A DNA stretch of 64,000 bases from Brevundimonas sp. SORGH_AS_0993 (GCF_030818545.1 NZ_JAUTAH010000001.1:129001-193000), one strand, 5' to 3'. Positions 52,152 through 60,211 are shown, counted from the stretch's first letter. Notes: generated by a model from the letters alone, not told the origin. Numbers and translations are program-made.

Positions 52152-53183
52152 ATGATCCGGCCCGAAGACCTGCTGCATCCCACGCCCGGCGGCCTCTATT
52201 GCCCGCCTGGCGACTTTTATGTCGATCCTGTCCGGCCGGTGGATCGCGCGGTCATCACCCACGGCCATTCCGACCATGCGCGTGCGGGCCATGGGGCGGT
52301 CCTGGCGACGCGCCAGACGCTGGCGATCATGGCCGAACGCTATGGCGAAGATTTCGCCCGCCGGACACAGGCGGTCGATTATGGTCAGACGACCGCGATC
52401 AACGGCGTGGCCCTTCGCCTGGCGCCGGCGGGGCACGTCCTGGGCTCGGCCCAGATCGAGGTGCGATGGAAGGGGCTGACCATGGTGGTGTCAGGCGACT
52501 ATAAGCGTCGCCGCGATCCGACCTGTCCGCCCTTCGAGCCCATGCCCTGCCACGTCTTCATTTCAGAGGCGACGTTCGGCCTGCCGGTCTTTCGTCATCC
52601 GCCGGCCGAGGAGGAGGTCGGGCGGTTGATCCGATCGCTGAAACAGTTTCCCCAGCGCGCGCACCTCGTGGGGGCCTACTCCCTGGGAAAGGCGCAGCGG
52701 ATCATCCGCCTGTTGCGAGAGGCGGGCTGGGAGCGGCCCATCTACACCCATGGCGCCATGGAGCGGTTGAACGCCCTCTATCAACGCGAAGGCGTCGATC
52801 TGGGCCCGCTGGCGCCCACGCGCGACCTGCCCAAGGGCGCTCTGGGCGGCGAGGTCGCCATCGCCCCGCCGTCGGCCATTCAGGATCGATGGGCGCGGCG
52901 TTTCGCGGACCCCGTGACGGCCTTCGCCTCAGGCTGGATGGGCGTCAGGGCGCGGGCTCGCCAGCGAGGCGTCGAACTGCCCTTGGTGGTGTCGGATCAC
53001 GCGGACTGGGCCGAACTGACGGCGACTTTCGAAGAACTGAGACCCGAAGAAATCTGGATTACCCATGGTCGCGAGGAGGGCTTGTTGCGCTGGGCCGAGA
53101 TCAACGGTCAGAAGGCGCGCGCCTTGCGCCTTGTCGGTTATGACGAAGAAGACGAGGAGCGGCTGGATGTCCGTCCCGACTGA
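52152..53183 (+). CDS. Ligase-associated MBL-fold DNA exonuclease
   Basis: The 343-residue protein is a metallo-beta-lactamase-fold nuclease with the HxHxDH motif as ITHGHSDHARAG. Later metal ligands are AGHVLGSA, VVSGDYKRR, and VVSDHADW near the C-terminus. It resembles the exonuclease found next to ATP-dependent DNA ligase (LigB/LigC-type) and the Lhr-like helicase in bacterial repair clusters. Neither partner is here: the next gene is a histidine kinase in the opposite direction. So either it acts alone or its partners are elsewhere. Confidence 0.82.
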   Translation: MIRPEDLLHPTPGGLYCPPGDFYVDPVRPVDRAVITHGHSDHARAGHGAVLATRQTLAIMAERYGEDFARRTQAVDYGQTTAINGVALRLAPAGHVLGSAQIEVRWKGLTMVVSGDYKRRRDPTCPPFEPMPCHVFISEATFGLPVFRHPPAEEEVGRLIRSLKQFPQRAHLVGAYSLGKAQRIIRLLREAGWERPIYTHGAMERLNALYQREGVDLGPLAPTRDLPKGALGGEVAIAPPSAIQDRWARRFADPVTAFASGWMGVRARARQRGVELPLVVSDHADWAELTATFEELRPEEIWITHGREEGLLRWAEINGQKARALRLVGYDEEDEERLDVRPD

Positions 53184-53194
53184 TCGTTTCAGCC
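53179..53194 (+). repeat. TGATCGTTTC motif at the exonuclease stop
   Basis: ACTGATCGTTTCAGCC overlaps the TGA stop of the exonuclease gene and the end of the converging kinase gene. It shares TGATCGTTTC with the copies at 40961 and 42671. It is the shortest member and may be chance. Confidence 0.35.
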
Positions 53195-54818
53195 GTGCGC
53201 CTGGCGCGGATCGGCGTCGTTTCTTGCAGCGGCTTCGGCCTCCGCTTGGGCGAGGGCGGCGTTCATCGCCATGCGAAGGCGTTCCGGCTTGATCGGTTTT
53301 TCGACGACGGCGGCCATTCCGATCGACAGATAGTGTTTGGCGTCGTCTGGATCTGCGTTCGCGGTCAGGGCGACGATGGGAATGCGGCTCACGGCGCCGT
53401 CCAGGGCGCGAATGGCCTGGGTCGCCTGAACGCCGTCCATGCGCGGCATCTTGATATCCATAAGGATCAGATCGTAACGGCTCTCCTGAACGGCGGCCAA
53501 GGCCCTCCAGTCCGTCTTCAGCCAGTTCCGAGCTGCAACCGAACATCTCGCACAGGGCCTGAGCCACCACGCGGTTGGTCGCATTGTCGTCGACGATCAG
53601 GATGTGCGGCGCCGACTTCAGGTTCAGTTCCGACAGGTCGGACACATTCGACGGGGCCTGCGCCTCGACGATGGCGCGGCGAGCGTTCAGGTCGAAGGCG
53701 AAGGTGGCACCTCGGCCCTTGTTGTTCTCGGCCCAGATACGGCCGTTCATCCGATCCACGATCTGGCGGCAGATCGACAGGCCCAAGCCCGCGCCGTCGG
53801 GGCCGGACCCGTGGACGAAGGGTTCGAACAGGGCCTCGATCCGGTCCTCGTCGACGCCGGGGCCGTCGTCGCGGACGCGGGCCTCCATTCGCACCTGATC
53901 GCCTTCGACCCAGGCCTTCAGACTGGTTTCCACTACGCCGTTGCGGGCGAATTTCAGGGCGTTGCCGATCAGATTGCTGAACACCTGCTTCAGGCGAACG
54001 CCGTCGATCATCGCGGCCAGTTCGGTGTCGCCTTCGTATCCCACCAAAAGGGTGACGCCGTCCTGAGAGGCGCGCGGCGCCCACAGGGCCTGGATTTCGT
54101 CCATCAGGGTGCGCAGCGGCGTGGGGACGGGCGATAGTTCCAGTTCTCCGGCCTCGGCCTTGGACAGGTCGACCGCGTCCTGGAGGATGCGCAACAGGGA
54201 CTCCGACGAGTCCATGATGGTCTGGACGTGGGCCTGGGCGGCGGCGTTCAGCGGTTGGCGACGCAGCAGTTCGGCGACGGCCAGCACCCCGTTCATCGGC
54301 GTGCGCAGCTCATGGCTCATGATGGCCAGGAACTGGCTCTTGGCGCGCGCGGCGGCCATGGCCTGGGCGCGGGTGTCGTTCAGGATGACGGCCTGGTCGG
54401 CGAGCAGGGCGTTCTGCTCGCGCTGAAGATCGTGAACGACCTGGAGCAGGGTGGCGGCCGTGCCGACGCCCTGATAAAGGCCGTTCTTGGTGACAATAAA
54501 GCCCCGCAGCAAAGCTGCAGGGCCGCCTCGGAGCATGATGTCGCAAAGAGCGTCCAGCCGGACGTGGCCCTCGACCACCGCTGGCTCGTCATCCATGGCG
54601 AAGGTGACGGGACGACCATCGTAGAGGGCGTGGCCGAAGCGTCCTGCGATCTTCTCAAGGAAGGCGGTGCGTTCGATCAGACCCAGCGGTCGGTCGTTCT
54701 CGATGACAGGGATGACCAGGGTGTCCGGCTCTTGGCGGAAACGTGCGAGCACTTCCTGACCCAGCGTCGCCGGGCCGACCGGGACGACCCGCTCGCAAAG
54801 ACTCTCAACTGTCGGCAT
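53189..54818 (-). CDS. Hybrid histidine kinase with CBS-like N-terminus and receiver domain; apparent +1 frameshift
   Basis: The protein starts at 54818 ([20 protein letters not shown]). Residues 1-125 look like a CBS pair-like regulatory region ([20 protein letters not shown]). A coiled linker follows. HisKA carries H169 in [15 protein letters not shown], and the ATPase has [19 protein letters not shown] and [10 protein letters not shown]. The receiver begins [18 protein letters not shown], but the frame breaks after LAEDGLEG. Removing one base from the CCC at 53503-53505 (GGG on the coding strand) rejoins it with [20 protein letters not shown], carrying the phospho-Asp. The repaired protein is 542 residues. 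I regard the break as a likely sequence error. Confidence 0.82.
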
Positions 54819-55010
54819 GCCGCCTGGAACTCCCTACAAATCCCAACCTGCACGACAGCGCTTGAGGAAACGTTAAGTGTCCCTCGAACGTCTTGCGGGC
54901 GCTGGATTTTTGCACCCCGGCGTCGGGTGGTGTATGAGCCCCGTCCGGCCGACATCGGCCTTCATCCCTTTGTGCATGCGCGCGGCCGACCGGCCGACCG
55001 CAGGTTTGTC

Positions 55011-55742
55011 ATGAGCGTCATCCTGGAAAAGACCCCCACATCGGCCCTGGTTCTCTTCTCCGGCGGACAGGACAGCGCGACCTGCCTGGCCTGGGCGCTA
55101 GAGCGGTTCGAACGGGTCGAAACGGTCGGCTTCGACTATGGCCAGCGCCACGCGGTGGAGATGCAGGCGCGCCAAACCGTGCGCGACGGCATGGCGAAGG
55201 CCCTCCCGAACTATGCCGAGCGACTGGGCGACGATCATGTGGTGGACCTGACCGGCTATGGCCGGATCGCCGAAAGCGCCCTGACCGCCGATCGCAAGAT
55301 CGAGATGGACGCGCGCGGCCTGCCCACGACCTTCGTGCCGGGCCGCAATCTGATCTTTCTGGTCGCGGCGGCGGCTCTGGCCGATCGGCGGGGCCTGGAG
55401 GTCCTGGTCGGCGGCATGTGCGAGACCGACTTCTCCGGCTATCCCGATTGTCGGCATGAAACGATGGAAGCGATGGCGCGGGCGCTGTCCCTGGGCTTGG
55501 ACAAGCCGGTGGCGATCGAGACGCCGTTGATGTGGCTGACCAAGGCCCAGACCTGGGATCTGGCCGACCGGATCGGCGGCGAGGCCCTGGTCGAACTGAT
55601 CGTCGAGGACAGCCATACCTGTTATCAGGGCGACCGCACGCATCGGCATGCCTGGGGCTACGGCTGCGGCGAATGTCCGGCTTGCGAGCTGCGCGCGGCG
55701 GGCCATGCGGAATGGGCCGTGTCCCAGAGCGCCAGGACGTGA
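55011..55742 (+). CDS. queC: 7-cyano-7-deazaguanine synthase QueC
   Basis: QueC converts carboxy-deazaguanine (CDG) and ammonia to preQ0 with ATP. It has 243 residues from the ATG at 55011. The ATP-pyrophosphatase P loop is [19 protein letters not shown], followed by GFDYGQRH. The zinc site is the Cys set [25 protein letters not shown], with key cysteines in GCGECPAC. It heads queC-queE-queD, joined by overlaps, so the order of enzymes is QueD, QueE, QueC in the pathway but not in the operon. The 190-bp leader was inspected for a preQ1 riboswitch and none was recognised. Confidence 0.95.
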   Translation: MSVILEKTPTSALVLFSGGQDSATCLAWALERFERVETVGFDYGQRHAVEMQARQTVRDGMAKALPNYAERLGDDHVVDLTGYGRIAESALTADRKIEMDARGLPTTFVPGRNLIFLVAAAALADRRGLEVLVGGMCETDFSGYPDCRHETMEAMARALSLGLDKPVAIETPLMWLTKAQTWDLADRIGGEALVELIVEDSHTCYQGDRTHRHAWGYGCGECPACELRAAGHAEWAVSQSART

Positions 55743-56374
55743 CCTATTCGGCCAAGGAAGTCTTTCTGACGGTGCAGGGCGAGGGCGGGCAGGCGGGTCG
55801 TCCGGCGGTCTTCCTGCGGTTCGCCGGCTGCAATCTGTGGAGCGGGCGCGAGCAGGACCGCGCGAACGCCGTCTGCACCTTCTGCGATACGGATTTCGTC
55901 GGCGTGGACGGAGACGGCGGGGGCAAGTTCGCCACGGCGGAGCTGTTGGCCGATCATGTCGCGGCGATGTGGCGGGGGCGGGAAGGCGATCCGAAACTAG
56001 TGGTCTGCACCGGGGGCGAGCCTCTGCTTCAACTGGACCCGCCGTTGATCGGGGCCCTGCATGCGCGCGGCTTCGAGATCGCCATAGAATCCAACGGCGT
56101 ACTCGCCGCGCCGGACGGGATCGACTGGATCTGCGTCAGCCCCAAGGCCGATGCGCCGGTCGTCCAGACGCAGGGCCAGGAGCTGAAGCTGGTCTATCCG
56201 CAGGCCAAGGCCCTGCCCGAGCGGTTCGAGCTCCTGGATTTCGAGCGGTTCTGGCTTCAGCCCATGGACGGCCCCGACCAGGCGGCCAACACCGCCGCCG
56301 CCATCGAATACTGCCTGACCCACCCCCAATGGCGCCTGAGCGTCCAGACCCACAAATATATCGGCGTCCGCTAA
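55739..56374 (+). CDS. queE: 7-carboxy-7-deazaguanine synthase QueE
   Basis: QueE is a radical-SAM enzyme that turns carboxytetrahydropterin into CDG. The GTG at 55739 overlaps the queC TGA by 4 bp and gives 211 residues ([20 protein letters not shown]). The cluster cysteines follow the QueE pattern C-x14-C-x2-C: the first in [10 protein letters not shown], the pair in VCTFCDTDF. The SAM-binding motif [11 protein letters not shown] and the VSPKAD segment are present. Its TAA overlaps the queD ATG by one base (TAATG). Confidence 0.95.
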   Translation: MTYSAKEVFLTVQGEGGQAGRPAVFLRFAGCNLWSGREQDRANAVCTFCDTDFVGVDGDGGGKFATAELLADHVAAMWRGREGDPKLVVCTGGEPLLQLDPPLIGALHARGFEIAIESNGVLAAPDGIDWICVSPKADAPVVQTQGQELKLVYPQAKALPERFELLDFERFWLQPMDGPDQAANTAAAIEYCLTHPQWRLSVQTHKYIGVR

Positions 56375-56742
56375 TGCCCGTCTTCGAGATCACCAAACAG
56401 GCCACCTTCGACGCCGCTCACCACTTTCCGAACGAGCCGGAGGGCAGCATCTATCGCCGAGTCCACGGCCATTCCTTCACGGTCGAGGCGACGGTGCGGT
56501 CCGAGGTGCTGGACGCCGAACACGGCTGGGTCGCGGACCTGGGCGCACTGGATCGGGCTCTGAAGGCGGCGGCGGAACAACTGGACCACGGCATGCTGAA
56601 CGAACATCCGGGACTTGAACTGCCCAGCCTGGAGAACCTGTGCCTGTGGTTCGCCAGGATGCTGAAGCCCGACTGGCCGGGGCTGTGCCGCATTCAGGTG
56701 GCGCGCCCGACCATCAACGAGCGTTGCGTACTGAGCCTGTGA
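56374..56742 (+). CDS. queD: 6-carboxytetrahydropterin synthase QueD
   Basis: QueD makes carboxytetrahydropterin from dihydroneopterin triphosphate, the first dedicated queuosine step. It has 122 residues beginning [20 protein letters not shown]. The zinc histidines are in FDAAHHF and VHGHSF, and the catalytic region DLGALDRALKAAAEQLDHGM and the end ARPTINERCVLSL fit the family. The gene ends only 15 bp before the broken end of an alpha/beta-hydrolase fragment on the other strand, which marks a past rearrangement. Confidence 0.95.
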   Translation: MPVFEITKQATFDAAHHFPNEPEGSIYRRVHGHSFTVEATVRSEVLDAEHGWVADLGALDRALKAAAEQLDHGMLNEHPGLELPSLENLCLWFARMLKPDWPGLCRIQVARPTINERCVLSL

Positions 56743-56756
56743 TCTTGGCGATCCGT

Positions 56757-56882
56757 CGCCATCGTCTCGCCCTCCCGCGTGGAGGCGACCCTGATCGGCC
56801 CCTTCGTCCGCAGGGCGGGGATCTGCGGGCCGAACAATTCGACGGTGCAGGTCAGGCCCGGAATCAGAACGATGGGCGTCAT
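56757..56882 (-). pseudogene. Truncated alpha/beta-hydrolase gene (N-terminal fragment only)
   Basis: From an ATG at 56882 the minus strand reads MTPIVLIPGLTCTVELFGPQ and continues IPALRTKGPIRVASTREGETMA. This is the clear beginning of an alpha/beta-hydrolase (first strand, HG-like oxyanion turn PGLT, second strand). Homology stops at about 56757, just past the queD stop, and the frame then runs into antisense queD sequence with a stop at 56694. The nucleophile, acid and His regions are missing, so it cannot be active. The start lies one base after the stop of the lipoprotein gene, showing the old gene order. Confidence 0.7.
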
Positions 56883-56883
56883 C

Positions 56884-57162
56884 TCAGCAGTTCTTGCCCT
56901 GGCGCTGGCGCTGTTCGCAGCGGCGTTGCTCACGCTCATAGTCGCGCCGCTCGCGCTCGCGGCGCAGCTTGGTCTCTTCGTCCGAGGTCGTGACGGCGTC
57001 GATACCCGCCCCGACGACGGCGCCCGTGGCCTTGGCTGCACCGCCCACGACCGCCGCCGTGCCGCCGACAACGGCGCCGACCAGACAACCTTGCAGCATC
57101 AGACAGCCGCCCAGGACGACGACGATTTGAGAGACGGCGAAAAGACGATTTCGACGACGCAT
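56884..57162 (-). CDS. Small probable lipoprotein with glycine zipper and charged tail
   Basis: The 92-residue product begins MRRRNRLFAVSQIVVVLGGC, and the lipobox-like LMLQGC places a cysteine near residue 26. A Gly/Ala/Val zipper follows (VGAVVGGTAAVVGGAAKATG). It ends in a Glu/Arg-rich tail (LRRERERRDYEREQRRCEQR). It is a typical small envelope lipoprotein of Caulobacterales, function unknown. The truncated hydrolase starts directly behind its stop. Confidence 0.68.
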   Translation of the reverse strand: MRRRNRLFAVSQIVVVLGGCLMLQGCLVGAVVGGTAAVVGGAAKATGAVVGAGIDAVTTSDEETKLRRERERRDYEREQRRCEQRQRQGKNC

Positions 57163-57229
57163 CCGGACTCCTCCGAAGACAGCGGATACCGGCCCGCGAT
57201 CCGAGGTTAGACCGAACCGCGTCGCGCCG

Positions 57230-58078
57230 TCAGCCCCCGCGTTGCGGCAGCAGGCGACGACGTTGGCGCGCCACGGCCAGCGGCGTTCCGTCCGCGCCCC
57301 AGGCGGTGGCTTCGTCCACCGTCCAGCCCAGGCCCAGATCCAGCATGGCGAACTCGAAAAAGGCCCACCCGTCCGGCGCCGTTTCGGGCGTCAGATCGGC
57401 CAGGATGTCGATGCGAAAATCGACCGTGGTCATGGCGACGGGCGCGGGGTCGAGCGTCCAGGCAGGCGGATAGAGGGCGTCCAGCAGGTAGCACAGCGTC
57501 GTTTCGTCCAGCGCTCGACCATCCCGCATCCGCATCCAGGTGCGTTCGACCGCCGGCTTGCCGGCATTGCCGCCCAGGATATGGGGGCCGCCGTCGAAAC
57601 GGTATTCGACGTGGCGCGCGAAATGCGGGGCCATGGGGCCGTCGATGGTCGCGGCGGCGTCCAGGCTGTCCAGCGACGGGGGCGGGCGATGCAGCGGCGA
57701 CAGCGGCGGGGTCTGACTGTCGCGCCCATAGGTGCCTGTGGCGTGATGGGTCGGCCGCCCGTCCTGATCGGCCTCGACCGAGGCGTAGAGGACATTGCGG
57801 CCGCCGCGCAGCAGGCGCGGACGAAACGCCAGGGGCGCGTCGAAGACGGCGGCCGACAGATACTGCACCGACAGGGTTCTTAACGGCGTCTCCAGCCCCA
57901 GCCCACGCCGCATCGACAGAGCGCACAGCGCCGCCAGCAGGCCGCCGAACGGAAAGCCCTTTTCCGAGGGCAGGGCGGCGGGGCCGTTCGAGAAACACCC
58001 CGGAACCACGGTCGTCAGCGCGCCGTCCTCGGGCGCAGCGAAAGCCAGAACGTCGTCCAAGGAAACCAGTGGTGTCAT
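57230..58078 (-). CDS. Thioesterase-family protein (TesB-like double hotdog)
   Basis: The 282-residue protein from the ATG at 58078 starts MTPLVSLDDVLAFAAPEDGA. The first hotdog repeat contains FPFGGLLAALCALSMRRGLG and TLSVQYLSAAVFDAPLAFRP. The second, from about residue 150, contains RTWMRMRDGRALDETTLCYL and MTTVDFRIDILADLTPETAP. This matches acyl-CoA thioesterase-like proteins. It is divergent from an HxlR regulator, and the shared spacer holds a TTGGCAA palindrome that suggests joint control. Confidence 0.82.
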   Translation of the reverse strand: MTPLVSLDDVLAFAAPEDGALTTVVPGCFSNGPAALPSEKGFPFGGLLAALCALSMRRGLGLETPLRTLSVQYLSAAVFDAPLAFRPRLLRGGRNVLYASVEADQDGRPTHHATGTYGRDSQTPPLSPLHRPPPSLDSLDAAATIDGPMAPHFARHVEYRFDGGPHILGGNAGKPAVERTWMRMRDGRALDETTLCYLLDALYPPAWTLDPAPVAMTTVDFRIDILADLTPETAPDGWAFFEFAMLDLGLGWTVDEATAWGADGTPLAVARQRRRLLPQRGG

Positions 58079-58188
58079 GGCGCGATCCTGCGTCAGGCGG
58101 CAAGAGGACGGAAGGCCCGATTCGGGGAATCGGACCTTCCGCCAGTCAAAGGAACAAGGACGACGCGCCGGGGAGTGCGGTTTGTCCG

Positions 58189-58239
58189 TTGCCAAACAAG
58201 ACTGACCTACTGCGTTCCGATTGGCAACCCTCTTGCCAA
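58189..58239. promoter_or_regulatory. HxlR-type operator in the thioesterase-hxlR divergent spacer
   Basis: TTGGCAA (58221-58227) and TTGCCAA (58233-58239) form a perfect 7-bp palindrome with a 5-nt spacer, 28 bp before the HxlR start. An extra half-site TTGCCAA lies at 58189-58195. This fits binding of a dimeric winged-helix HxlR protein controlling both genes. Confidence 0.65.
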
Positions 58240-58267
58240 CAGGCTGACGCGGGGTCACTTTCCATTC

Positions 58268-58756
58268 ATGGGACGCACCGCCGACTACAGCCGCCAAAGC
58301 TGCTCCATCGCCGCCACGCTGGAGGTGATCGGCGATCCGTGGACGCTTCTGGTCATCCGCGACGCCTTCAACGGCGTAACGCGCTTCGAACAGTGGCAGG
58401 ACAATCTAGGCGTGGCCCGCAACGTCCTGGCCGCCCGTCTGAAAAGCCTTGTCCAGCACGGGGTGCTGGAGCCGCGACCCTATTCCGAACGGCCGCCGCG
58501 CAACGAATATGTGCTGACGGCCAAGGGCAAGGACCTGTACGGGGTTTTGGTGACGCTGCACGGCTGGGGCGCCAAACACGTCTATGGCGACACCGACAGC
58601 GGTATCGACATGATCCACAAGACCTGCGGCCACACCCTGACGCCCCGCATCGCCTGCGGCTGCTGCGGCGAGATCGTCAAGCCGCGCGACATCCTACTGG
58701 TCCGCTCCGAGAACCGGCCGACAGTCGGGGACGTGATGCCGAAGGAAGCGGCGTAG
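58268..58756 (+). CDS. HxlR-family winged-helix transcriptional regulator
   Basis: The 162-residue protein from the ATG at 58268 starts MGRTADYSRQSCSIAATLEV. The HxlR domain follows: IGDPWTLLVIRDAFNGVTRF, then NVLAARLKSLVQHGVLEPRP and RNEYVLTAKGKDLYGVL. The conserved Cys near the N-terminus (SCSIA) may sense electrophiles, as in HypR and QorR. The C-terminal 45 residues have four more cysteines (KTCGHTLTPRIACGCCGEIV) that could bind metal. It likely represses the divergent thioesterase gene and itself. Confidence 0.9.
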   Translation: MGRTADYSRQSCSIAATLEVIGDPWTLLVIRDAFNGVTRFEQWQDNLGVARNVLAARLKSLVQHGVLEPRPYSERPPRNEYVLTAKGKDLYGVLVTLHGWGAKHVYGDTDSGIDMIHKTCGHTLTPRIACGCCGEIVKPRDILLVRSENRPTVGDVMPKEAA

Positions 58757-58773
58757 CTTGGTGCTCAAGCGTC

Positions 58774-59037
58774 TTGACTGATCTGCTCGTCAAATCGCTG
58801 ATCGGAACAGCCGTCATCGTGGCGGGCGTTTCTGGAGGGTGGGTTTACAAGCGGGAGGACGACTGCAGACGCCTGCTGGCTTCACTCAATCCTCAAGGCG
58901 ACGTCCAAGTGCGCAGGACCAGTGCTGGCGTCTGTTATTCCTGCCGCTCGGACGGGCCATCGTTTGACGTGATGTATCGCGTCTGTGCGACCGGTGATCG
59001 CGTCCCATCTAGCGCCGCGAGTGGGTCGAAGCTTTGA
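58774..59037 (+). CDS. Possible small membrane-anchored protein
   Basis: A TTG at 58774 opens 87 codons reading MTDLLVKSLIGTAVIVAGVS, one membrane helix, followed by a soluble tail with four cysteines (GGWVYKREDDCRRLLASLNP, VCYSCRSDGPSFDVMYRVCA). The start codon is uncertain and the sequence is less GC-rich than its neighbours. The Cys pairs and the anchor look real, but no family is recognised. It ends three bases before the WYL operator at 59041. Confidence 0.45.
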   Translation: MTDLLVKSLIGTAVIVAGVSGGWVYKREDDCRRLLASLNPQGDVQVRRTSAGVCYSCRSDGPSFDVMYRVCATGDRVPSSAASGSKL

Positions 59038-59040
59038 TTG

Positions 59041-59062
59041 ATGCTGCCGCTTTCTGGCAGCA
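59041..59062 (+). promoter_or_regulatory. WYL-regulator operator candidate, site B
   Basis: ATGCTGCC-GCTTTCT-GGCAGCA is a near-perfect palindrome with a 7-nt spacer, 20 bp before the WYL regulator's GTG start. It would overlap the regulator's own promoter, which suggests autoregulation. It matches sites at 7457 and 59778. Confidence 0.7.
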
Positions 59063-59081
59063 GGTCTGCTAGGGTCGGGGC

Positions 59082-59783
59082 GTGTCCCGATCCGAACGTC
59101 TTTTCGATCTGTTGAACGTGCTGCGGCGGCATCGTCGGCCTGTCAGCGGCAAGGTGCTGGCCCAGGAGATGGGCATTAGCCTGCGCACCCTCTATCGCGA
59201 CATCGCCAGCCTGCAGGCGCAGGGCGCGACCATCGAAGGCGAGCCGGGCGTCGGCTATGTGTTGCAACCGGGGTTCCTGTTGCCGCCCCTGATGTTTTCG
59301 CCCGAAGAAATCGAGGCTCTGGTCCTGGGGTCGCGCTGGGTGGTGGAGCGGACGGACGGACGGCTGCGGGACGCGGCGCTGAGCGCCCTGGCGCGGATCG
59401 GAGCGGTTCTGCCGCCCGATCTGCGCGACGAGATGGACAGTTCGGCCCTGTTCGTGGCGCCGGGCGCGCCCGCGCCGCTGGACACCGTCGATCCGGCGCT
59501 GCTGCGAAAAGCGATCCGCACCCAGACGCGGCTGACCCTGTTTTACAGCGACGAGGCGGGCGCGGCGTCGCAGCGGGTGGTCTGGCCCTTCGCCCTGGCC
59601 TTCTTCGACCGGGTCCGGCTGTTGCTGGCCTGGTGCGAACTGCGCCAGGATTTCCGCAGCTTCCGCACCGACCGCATCTCGGCCGTCGAACTGGGCCAGG
59701 GCCGGTATCCGCGCCGGCGACAGGCGCTGATGAAGGCTTGGCGGGAACGGGAGGCCAAGGCGCGCGGCGCTGAATGCTGCTGA
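59082..59783 (+). CDS. YafY-type HTH/WYL-domain transcriptional regulator
   Basis: The 233-residue protein starts at GTG 59082 (MSRSERLFDLLNVLRRHRRP). The N-terminal winged HTH is VSGKVLAQEMGISLRTLYRD with IASLQAQGATIEGEPGVGYV. The WYL domain follows from about residue 140 (RLTLFYSDEAGAASQRVVWP), with the C-terminal recognition part LLAWCELRQDFRSFRTDRIS. WYL domains bind small ligands or nucleic acids. Palindromes of the same type flank the gene on both sides, and the next gene is a VOC protein, a known pairing for YafY-like regulators. Confidence 0.88.
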   Translation: MSRSERLFDLLNVLRRHRRPVSGKVLAQEMGISLRTLYRDIASLQAQGATIEGEPGVGYVLQPGFLLPPLMFSPEEIEALVLGSRWVVERTDGRLRDAALSALARIGAVLPPDLRDEMDSSALFVAPGAPAPLDTVDPALLRKAIRTQTRLTLFYSDEAGAASQRVVWPFALAFFDRVRLLLAWCELRQDFRSFRTDRISAVELGQGRYPRRRQALMKAWREREAKARGAECC

Positions 59784-59799
59784 CGGAAGTTGGCAGCAT
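59778..59799 (+). promoter_or_regulatory. WYL-regulator operator candidate, site C
   Basis: TGCTGAC-GGAAGTT-GGCAGCA lies across the regulator's stop codon, 45 bp before the VOC gene's ATG. It has the same 7-nt spacer and arm pattern as sites A (7457) and B (59041), so it is well placed to control the VOC gene. Confidence 0.68.
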
Positions 59800-59842
59800 C
59801 GCGGTCTAGCCTTGTTCCTGTCGCACAGGACAGGAGGGCGCG

Positions 59843-60193
59843 ATGGATCAGAGCCGGGACATTCTGTTGGAGGTGGCGGACCCGGAGGCCAGCGCGCGCT
59901 TCTACGGTCGGCTGCTGCAGGGGCGGCCGGTGCAGGTCGGGCCGGATCGGGCGCTGTTGCTTCTGGCGTCGGGTCGCCGGCTGAGCCTGTGGCGGCGGTC
60001 CGCCGAGGCCAGGGAGGCCGGTCGGGCGGTGGGGTTTGCGGTGGATCGCGCCTCCGACGTCGATGACCTTCATGTGGACTGGTGGGACCGGGGCGCGCGC
60101 ATTCTGTCGCCGCCGTGCGACCTGCCGCAGGGACGGGGCTTTGTGGCCAGCGACCCGGACGGGCACCGGCTGTGCGTCTTCGCGGCGGCCTGA
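59843..60193 (+). CDS. VOC-family protein, probable target of the WYL regulator
   Basis: The 116-residue product begins MDQSRDILLEVADPEASARF, followed by YGRLLQGRPVQVGPDRALLL, a glyoxalase/bleomycin-resistance fold. The C-terminal module has FVASDPDGHRLCVFAA, with the usual DPDG turn. There are two beta-alpha-beta modules in one chain, so it probably acts as a dimer. The substrate is unknown. The start follows AGGAGGGCG. Together with the regulator it forms a likely two-gene unit. Confidence 0.87.
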   Translation: MDQSRDILLEVADPEASARFYGRLLQGRPVQVGPDRALLLLASGRRLSLWRRSAEAREAGRAVGFAVDRASDVDDLHVDWWDRGARILSPPCDLPQGRGFVASDPDGHRLCVFAAA

Positions 60194-60211
60194 AATCCTA
60201 GGTCTGAAATT

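Noticed and set aside
54819-55010. preQ1 riboswitch before queC
   Set aside because: No recognisable preQ1-I, -II or -III core was found in the 190-bp leader by eye; a covariance-model search would decide.
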